DNA of 42,503 nucleotides from Trichomonas tenax. Lineage: Eukaryota; Parabasalia; Trichomonadida; Trichomonadidae. The notes below the pieces were generated by a model that made no database searches, was not told the origin of the DNA, and saw only the letters and a program-made list of their open reading frames with translations. Below are positions 36,746-42,503 of the stretch, piece by piece (the first letter of the stretch is position 1; each line of letters opens with the position of its first letter). The stretch spans positions 1 through 42,503 of the forward strand of contig JALKBU010000406.1 of NCBI GenBank assembly GCA_023091735.1, given 5' to 3'. The position numbers were made by a program, and so were the translations under genes.

Positions 36746-37939
36746 ATGAAGCACATCGCCCCAGCGGACAACTACACACGCATTTCTGCGCTCGATTCAA
36801 CAATCGTCGATGTCGTTCATAAGTTCGATCCAGATGAGGCCATTTGGCTCGCTGATATGAACAAAGTTAGGTATTCTACACAACTTTGGGAATCATATCT
36901 TCCACGCGTCAAGGCACACTACGCTGTCAAGTGCTGCGATGAACCAAACATCCTTAGATTCTTGGCCGATCGGGGTTTTGGATTCGATTGCGCTTCAAAG
37001 AAGGAATTGCAGATGATCACAGAGCTTGGTGTCGATGCTAACAGAATCGTCTTCTCACATCCACTCAAGAACCGTGAGGCACTCCTCTACGCTAAAGAAT
37101 TAGTTGTTGAGCGCCTTGCTTTCGATACAGAAGAGGAACTCCGTAAGATCCTTAGACACTACCCAGAGGCTGAAGTTTTCCTCCGCGTTAAGCCAAAATT
37201 CTCAAACGCTAAGATCCAATTATCCAAGAAATTCGGTGCTTTTCCAGAAGATGTTCCAAACTTGCTCCAACTCAGCGCAGAACTCGGTGCCAACTTCATC
37301 GGCTTCTCTTTCCACGTCGGAAGCCTTTGTGATGATATCAACACTTTCAGAACTGCTCTTCAGTACGTTTCTGAGCTCAAGGTCAAGGCTGAGGAACTCG
37401 GCCTTAACGTTTGCTTCGTTGATATCGGTGGTGGCTTCCTTCCACCAAACGCTCCTTGCAACAACTCTTTCAAGGAGATCACAGAGACAATCAACGCCGC
37501 CATCGATGAGTTCTTCGGTGAGAACGAAATCGAGTTCATTGGCGAACCAGGCAGATTCTTCGCTTCTGAGTACATGGACTTGATCCTCCCAGTCATCGGC
37601 GCTAAAGTCCACGTTGATGATCACGACGAGAAGACACAGAGCATCTTCATTCCAGATGGTATCTATGGCGCTTTCAACGCTTTGATCTACGACCACGCCG
37701 AGCCACACTTCGAAATCCACACAGAAGGTGAAAGCGAGAAGCTCCCAACAACAATCTGGGGCCAGACATGCGACTCTGCTGATATTGTTTACGAAGATAT
37801 GATGTGGCCAGAACTCGAAGTTGGGGATCTTCTTATTATCAGAAGATTCTCCGCTTACACATATTCTCCAACATCATTCTTCAACGGATTTCATCATCAT
37901 TCAGTTGTTGTCTTGAATGCTAACGAAGAAGAAGTTTAA
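36746..37939 (+). CDS. ornithine decarboxylase (PLP group IV decarboxylase)
   Basis: A 397-residue fold-type III decarboxylase that makes putrescine from ornithine. All catalytic landmarks are present: the PLP lysine K62 in HYAVKCC, H190 in FSFHVGS that stacks on PLP, the glycine loop VDIGGGF (225-231), GEPGRFF (266-272) that binds the phosphate, YDH at 315-317 (the Asp that holds the ornithine amino group) and CD at 342-343 in GQTCDSAD, supplied to the partner's active site in the dimer. It lacks the C-terminal degradation tail of mouse ODC. Trichomonads produce putrescine in quantity through the arginine dihydrolase pathway followed by ODC. A related lysine or arginine specificity is possible but less likely. 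Strong codon bias and a good initiator suggest high expression. Stop is TAAA. Confidence 0.94.
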   Translation: MKHIAPADNYTRISALDSTIVDVVHKFDPDEAIWLADMNKVRYSTQLWESYLPRVKAHYAVKCCDEPNILRFLADRGFGFDCASKKELQMITELGVDANRIVFSHPLKNREALLYAKELVVERLAFDTEEELRKILRHYPEAEVFLRVKPKFSNAKIQLSKKFGAFPEDVPNLLQLSAELGANFIGFSFHVGSLCDDINTFRTALQYVSELKVKAEELGLNVCFVDIGGGFLPPNAPCNNSFKEITETINAAIDEFFGENEIEFIGEPGRFFASEYMDLILPVIGAKVHVDDHDEKTQSIFIPDGIYGAFNALIYDHAEPHFEIHTEGESEKLPTTIWGQTCDSADIVYEDMMWPELEVGDLLIIRRFSAYTYSPTSFFNGFHHHSVVVLNANEEEV

Positions 37940-38275
37940 ATTTAATACGCTAGTTTTAGATTTTGATAAATAATGCTTTATATATTTATTCTTTTACTTA
38001 CCAATTTTTCACTGCTATGTTTTAATTGAAACGATTCCTTTCACTCATAGTTTTGATATCAAAGATTTGTTTTCAGTATCATTCATCAATTACTATTTTC
38101 TGATTGATACATTTAACAAATCAATATGTTGACCCATTTTGAACATGGAAAGAAGTTTTAGTTGATTCGTAGTGATTTGGAAAAAGATGATTCTTGTGAT
38201 TCGTAGTGATTATAAACAACTAATTTATATAAACATATCTAAACAAACAAAAAATAAATTTCTGAGAATAATCAA
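37940..38275. other. intergenic region with a 15-bp direct repeat
   Basis: Between convergent ODC and CEP104. TGATTCGTAGTGATT occurs twice (38163-38177 and 38197-38211), 34 bp apart. Otherwise AT-rich and empty. Confidence 0.5.
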
Positions 38276-40090
38276 TTACTTTCCGCCTTTGTTTGTTTGT
38301 TCCAGTTGATCAATGATCTTCTTTCCGTTCGGCAAGTTTGCAGCTTGGATCATCTTGATAACTTGCTGTTTAGATCCTAATTCGTTAAGCTTTTCAAGGA
38401 CAGCCATTGCTTCTTGTCTGACATCAACCTTTGGTGCATCAAGAAGTAACATCACAAATGTAATAATCTGGTTGACTTCAAGGAATCCATCAACAGGACC
38501 ATATGTTTGGACAAGAGTCTGAACAATCTCGAGACGAGGAATGACTGCTGCCCACTGAACAGGCTGTTTGAGAGGAGCCATAACAATTGGAGCAACAAAC
38601 TGAACGCCGAGAGCAGAGTTTCCTGCTGCCCATGTGAAGAACTCAACAGCTGGCTTCTGCATTCTCTTGTTACCTAACTTAGCAAATATTGCATGCTTAT
38701 GAGCTTCAATTGAGGATCTAACAACATCAGGTGGCGGTTTAATTTTGTCTGTTAGTTTCATTATTTCGTCGACTGATTTCACGAAAACGCCTTGAGAGTT
38801 ATCTCTAACGCATGGACGGAGCATAACAAGGAACTTTTCGTAAGCTTGGACAGCTCCTCCACCTCCCATCTTGCGAATCGCTTGAGATATCGCACGAATA
38901 CCATTTTGCCTGAGATCTGTATTCTTTGAGTAGAAATGTTGAACTGGTTCTTCACCAGCGATATGGATGATGATATCAGCTTCAGCACGCTGAGTACTAT
39001 CAAGTGCATCAAGTCTTTCTCCATCTTCGTCGATTTGTGGTGCTGTTGGTGGCTTAATAGGTCTATCGTATTCTTGAACTGGTTCTGGTGGATTATCCCA
39101 TTGATTTGCTGAGAATTGCATTGGTTTGTGATCGCCAGCATAAAGGTCTGTCTTCATTGGACGTATTGGTCTGTCTTGCATCTCAGAGCGTGACTCATTC
39201 TCGTCGAATCTTTCTGATTGATATGGTGCTTCTGATGATTCAGGTTCTGGAAAGTGTGGTGGATTATATTGGCTGAATTGTTGTGGAGGGTTATATTGGT
39301 TGAATTGCCGTGGATCTGGATCGAGAGATGACTTCCTTCTTGTGTTTTGGCGTGGTGGCGTTGTATCAATAAGATCTGGGAACATAATTTCGTTGTTTCC
39401 TGCTAATAAGTTCTCTTCCTGGATCTTAAGACGCTTTGCAAGGTCGAAATCTTCATTTCTAATAGCTTCAATCTTTCTTTGTTTAAGATCTTGAAGAAAG
39501 ACTCTGTTATCGCGTATACTATCGATTTTAGCTTTAATGGCTTTCGCTCTATCGAAATCTTCTCTTTCAATTGCATCTCTCTTTGCTCTTTCGAGATTTA
39601 TAAGTTGTTCATCTTCAAATGGATTTTCCTCGCCATATCCTTTTGCGGAGAAGGAAATCAAACCCGCCTGATTCGATTTATTCATGTGATTTTGATAACA
39701 GCTTAAAATCGAAATTTTTAAATAATGTAATCTCAACATATTTAGGTGTGCTACACGAATTTCTCTTGCTTTGTAGTTATTAGCGCGATTATCAGTGAAT
39801 TTAAACGAATCTATCTTTTCGAATTGCACTTTTCGCCAATTAGATTTGTCTCCGCCTGTCGAAAGATCGATTGCCGACGCGATTTTGCTTTGGTGACTGA
39901 TGAATTTCATCTCCGTGAGCGCAACTTGAGAGCCAAAGTCGAGAATAACTTCTTGAGGATAATCCGCGTTAGGAAGCGTCAACCATCCGTTTGCGAATGG
40001 CGAAGTGTCCATTAGGTTCGATGCTGGATTTGCCTCTGTTTCACTCGTCGCATAAATCACTTGAAAAGGAAGCGCACAAGGAGCTTCCAT
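38276..40090 (-). CDS. CEP104/FAP256-like ciliary tip protein
   Basis: A 604-residue protein with CEP104 architecture. Residues 1-155 form the N-terminal jelly roll: LPNADYPQEVILDFGSQVAL, MKFISHQSKIASAIDLS, YKAREIRVAHL and QNHMNKSNQAGLISFSAKG follow human CEP104 closely. Two UVR-like units come next (REDFDRAKAIKAKID and NEDFDLAKRLKIQEE, about 175-230). A Pro/Gln/Asn-rich linker (240-360) holds YNPPQQFSQYNPPHF repeats. Residues 370-595 are a helical TOG domain that binds tubulin. CEP104 sits at the plus ends of flagellar microtubules and, in trichomonads, would be expected at the four or five flagellar tips. The C-terminal zinc fingers of animal CEP104 are absent; the protein ends right after the TOG. 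No TCAYW initiator is evident. Confidence 0.88.
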   Translation of the reverse strand: MEAPCALPFQVIYATSETEANPASNLMDTSPFANGWLTLPNADYPQEVILDFGSQVALTEMKFISHQSKIASAIDLSTGGDKSNWRKVQFEKIDSFKFTDNRANNYKAREIRVAHLNMLRLHYLKISILSCYQNHMNKSNQAGLISFSAKGYGEENPFEDEQLINLERAKRDAIEREDFDRAKAIKAKIDSIRDNRVFLQDLKQRKIEAIRNEDFDLAKRLKIQEENLLAGNNEIMFPDLIDTTPPRQNTRRKSSLDPDPRQFNQYNPPQQFSQYNPPHFPEPESSEAPYQSERFDENESRSEMQDRPIRPMKTDLYAGDHKPMQFSANQWDNPPEPVQEYDRPIKPPTAPQIDEDGERLDALDSTQRAEADIIIHIAGEEPVQHFYSKNTDLRQNGIRAISQAIRKMGGGGAVQAYEKFLVMLRPCVRDNSQGVFVKSVDEIMKLTDKIKPPPDVVRSSIEAHKHAIFAKLGNKRMQKPAVEFFTWAAGNSALGVQFVAPIVMAPLKQPVQWAAVIPRLEIVQTLVQTYGPVDGFLEVNQIITFVMLLLDAPKVDVRQEAMAVLEKLNELGSKQQVIKMIQAANLPNGKKIIDQLEQTNKGGK

Positions 40091-40832
40091 ACGTTTTCTA
40101 TTTTTTCTATTGTTATTGCATTCTGTTTGCTTTTGAATAGCTTTTGGTATAACTAAGCTTTTTCACAAATGAACACAGGCTTTATTGTTAATTTTTTGAT
40201 ATTTTGATATTTTATATATCATTTTCAACTAGCATAAGATATACCATTTGCATAAAAATTGTTGTAAATGCATTTTGTTAGCTACTTAAGATTAGATATT
40301 GACTTTATATTTTTCAAATAATTTAGTTGCTATTGAAGACAAAATAATGTTATGATGATACCACTATAGATAATTGTGACATATTGGCTAAGTTTTATTT
40401 CTCAAAATGAAAATGTTTTTGATGTTTTTATTTATTATTGCTAATCAAACATATCACAGATAGAACTCTCTGAATTTATTTGAATGTATTCTATGGCACA
40501 ATTATCAAAGTTCAATACCAAATAGTTTAAGATTTTTTTCTATTTCTTGGAACAGATATAATATCTCATGAAAACAATATAAAACAATTAAAATAAAGAC
40601 TCTTCCTCTTCTAATTACCATATTAATATTGCTCAATGAGTATGAATATTGAATGATTATCAAAGCATAATAATTTTAACGAAGAGTTAGAGAAATATAA
40701 GTGTTTGAGGGTTGCACCTTTAGAAATACTAAGTATAAAAGTAAGAATAGAAGAGAATTAGAAAAATGTATTAAAATATTTAAGAAAATTGTATTTAATA
40801 TCAACTTTATGGGTAATAAATATCTTCTATCT
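40091..40832. other. intergenic region
   Basis: AT-rich, upstream of CEP104 (minus) and downstream of RLP24 (minus). No gene or marked repeat seen. Confidence 0.45.
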
Positions 40833-41369
40833 TTATTGAGCATTCTTCATCTCCTTGACTTTCATATTAAGCTTATATGAATCCTCCTTCATCTGTTGCT
40901 TGTGAGCCTCGATTTCAGCCTCAGCGCGCTGAACTGCATCACGCTGGACTTCGGGCACTTTTGTGTAAAGATCGATGTTCTGAGCAATATCGAAAAGTTT
41001 AGCTCTTGTTTCGATGTAAGAGGCTGTCTGCATACGGCGTTCCCAGTGCGCCTCCTCACGCTTCATACGAATTTCGTCGATAAGGCGCATTGTTCTCAAT
41101 GCTGTAGCAACAAGATCGCGATCATATTTAACTGGTCTGTTACGGCGTGTTTCAAAATCGTAGACATTGTCGACAACAAGGTCCTTGCCCATGGCAGCTC
41201 TAAATGCTTTAGTCCATCTGAACTTACGCGGGTTCTTCTTTTTCATCCAGAATTTTCGACACTTGGATTTACAGAAACGAAATACTTTGCAGTCATTACG
41301 GACATAGACGGTGCCGTGGCCTGGCCATATCGGACCGCCGCAGAATGAGCACTTCTCAATGCGCACCAT
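40833..41369 (-). CDS. ribosome biogenesis protein RLP24 (L24e-like)
   Basis: A 178-residue L24e-family protein of the RLP24/RSL24D1 type. It has the zinc ribbon C7-x2-C10 ... C33-x3-C37 (KCSFCGGPIWPGHGTVYVRN, RFCKSKCRKFW) and the RLP24-specific NPRKFRWTKAFRAAMGKDL, followed by FETRRNRPVKYDRDL and a charged helical tail. The tail replaces that of ribosomal L24 and marks it as the pre-60S assembly factor, which holds the L24 site in the nucleolus until it is released in the cytoplasm (by the Drg1 ATPase in yeast). The start matches the family and is preceded by a TCACT initiator. Stop is TAAA. Confidence 0.95.
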   Translation of the reverse strand: MVRIEKCSFCGGPIWPGHGTVYVRNDCKVFRFCKSKCRKFWMKKKNPRKFRWTKAFRAAMGKDLVVDNVYDFETRRNRPVKYDRDLVATALRTMRLIDEIRMKREEAHWERRMQTASYIETRAKLFDIAQNIDLYTKVPEVQRDAVQRAEAEIEAHKQQMKEDSYKLNMKVKEMKNAQ

Positions 41370-41385
41370 GTCTGTATTTGAGTGA
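41370..41385 (-). promoter_or_regulatory. initiator of RLP24
   Basis: Minus-strand TCACTCAAATACAGAC ends at the ATG; TCACT fits the TCAYW core. Confidence 0.6.
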
Positions 41386-42011
41386 CTATTTACGGTTTGG
41401 AGACACTCCAGTTTTTTCCAAGAAATATCCGGTTTTCGCGGTTCTTTACTATATTTTTATCATACTCATCACATGTGTATATGGTTTATCACATTAATTT
41501 TCAAATATGCTCTGATTTATCAAATCTTGAGATTTTCTATTTTTTACAAATTCAACACAGGACCTATTATATATAGCTCATAAGTACATCATTTATTGCA
41601 TTACTTTTCGAATACACACTATTTTATCAAATTTTGCAATCTATGATATTTTTAAATTTTATCATTATAGATATTATACAGTGATCATAGAAATGTCATT
41701 TATCACATTTAGTATTAATAATATAGTACCCTATATCTGCTTAGTAGGTATTATAAATATTAAACATTCATCAAGGACTTGATACTTTTCATTTTATACA
41801 ATGACTTACTTCTTTCACTTTGATATGAATATTAATGGATATTTTTAATAATAAATAAAATGTTGTATTATTTGAAATCCAACAATCCCAATGATTATGG
41901 CACACTGAAATTTTCAGGGACTACTATCGCAACAAGGGAGCCATTAATGTTTAGAATAAAAACTTTTCAACCATTACATCATTTATTATTACAGACGAGA
42001 CAGACTTTATA
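41386..42011. other. intergenic region
   Basis: Very AT-rich; no gene. Nothing structured found. Confidence 0.45.
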
Positions 42012-42338
42012 ATGTTTAAGATCCTAAATGAAATCAGAACATTTAAATTTAAAGAAAAGATTAGTTATGAAATCGAAACATTAGCGGAAGAATTGAATTT
42101 AGCATTTGCTGGCGTTGTTACTGTTGCATTAAATGATGCGTCGACACTTACATTTTCTTCTCAAAATGATTTTGAAATCATCGATGCAAGCCATAGAGTC
42201 AAGTTATTAATGGGATTGTATTTCGAAAACTTCCCTTTAAAGTCAGTGGATAAAAAATATACATCGCCATCCGTAGTTAGTAATGGGATGTTCGCAGAAT
42301 CCACGACTTCGCCGTGTCTTCTGCTAACATCCTTTTAA
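42012..42338 (+). CDS. uncharacterised small protein, 108 aa
   Basis: ATG 42012 to TAA 42338. The product begins MFKILNEIRTFKFKEKISYE, has a hydrophobic AGVVTVALNDASTL core (about residues 33-46) and a Cys/Thr/Ser-rich end (TTSPCLLLTSF). The frame is compact and its GC is higher than the flanks. No domain is recognised and no initiator is seen. It could be a real small gene, a truncated family member, or the 5' part of a frameshifted gene; the sequence after it is featureless. Confidence 0.45.
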   Translation: MFKILNEIRTFKFKEKISYEIETLAEELNLAFAGVVTVALNDASTLTFSSQNDFEIIDASHRVKLLMGLYFENFPLKSVDKKYTSPSVVSNGMFAESTTSPCLLLTSF

Positions 42339-42503
42339 ATATATTTACGACAAAAATAGTTTTACAAGTTAGGTTCCCCCCCATATAGAAAATAAATTTT
42401 TGAATTACTTACAAAACTAACGTTAATTTTATTTTAAAAATTATGACTTTATAAAATCTAATCAGTTTTTAAAATAATTTATTTTTTTATTTCCTAAGTA
42501 AAG
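42339..42503. other. AT-rich right edge
   Basis: No feature visible apart from a C7 run near 42375. Confidence 0.4.

Noticed and set aside
36220..37720. Minus-strand open frames over the ODC gene
   Set aside because: Shadows of the strongly biased ODC coding strand.
1..42503. CRISPR arrays, integrons, bacterial operons or origins
   Set aside because: No regularly spaced repeats, no polycistronic arrangement; gene content is eukaryotic.

Overview
The window looks like nuclear DNA of a parasitic trichomonad (Parabasalia), most likely Trichomonas vaginalis or a close relative. The evidence is a very AT-rich background, densely packed intronless genes with moderate-GC coding sequence, a eukaryotic alpha-tubulin, several flagellar/microtubule proteins, a broken BspA-like leucine-rich-repeat gene, a decayed AT-rich segment that resembles a Maverick element, and initiator-like TCAYW elements 8-40 nt upstream of many start codons. 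The species assignment is an inference; no rRNA or tRNA gene was found. Several long reading frames open at TTG or GTG codons; I moved those starts to the first ATG that fits the Inr or family alignment.

Layout. 1-1816: the 3' end of an unknown gene, then decayed sequence. 1817-2440: small unknown gene. 2749-4104 (-): alpha-tubulin. 4675-5901 (-): SHIPPO/STPG-repeat protein. 6215-8900: AT-rich, mutated gene remnants, probably a piece of a Maverick (polinton). 9717-10016: another probable coding remnant. 10225-11310: unknown protein. 11726-12193: ER thioredoxin-fold protein like Sep15/SelM. 12873-14318: BTB-like coiled-coil protein. 14934-15470: FHA protein like SNIP1/Pml1. 15566-16606 (-): tyrosyl-tRNA synthetase. 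17485-18780: helical-repeat unknown. 18833-20236 (-): probable VPS9-domain protein. 20838-22415: ankyrin-like protein with a repetitive SPLGF tail. 22809-23384: small charged protein. 23460-24470 (-): single-pass membrane protein. 25931-28747 (-): SPEF2/CPC1-like protein with an adenylate-kinase-like domain. 29231-30608 (-): RtcB ligase pseudogene joined to a glycine-rich gene fragment. 31497-33248: doublecortin + P-loop NTPase protein. 33339-33427: strong hairpin followed by a T tract. 33490-34752: BspA-like pseudogene. 35094-35657 (-): AMMECR1. 36746-37939: ornithine decarboxylase. 38276-40090 (-): CEP104. 40833-41369 (-): RLP24. 42012-42338: small unknown gene.

How the genes relate. There is no operon logic; the genes are independent units on both strands. 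Five proteins (alpha-tubulin, STPG repeat, SPEF2-like, DCX-NTPase, CEP104) point to the flagellar/microtubule cytoskeleton. Others are housekeeping: TyrRS, RLP24, ODC, SNIP1-like, VPS9. Between them lie gene remains at different stages of decay.

The most interesting unexplained items are the 33.3-kb hairpin with T tract, a covarying pair of palindromes at 16.8/17.0 kb, the repeated TGACATGTAAA-type motif near gene starts, the AAAAGTGAC-N13-GTCACTTTT inverted pair at two loci, and the DCX-NTPase fusion.
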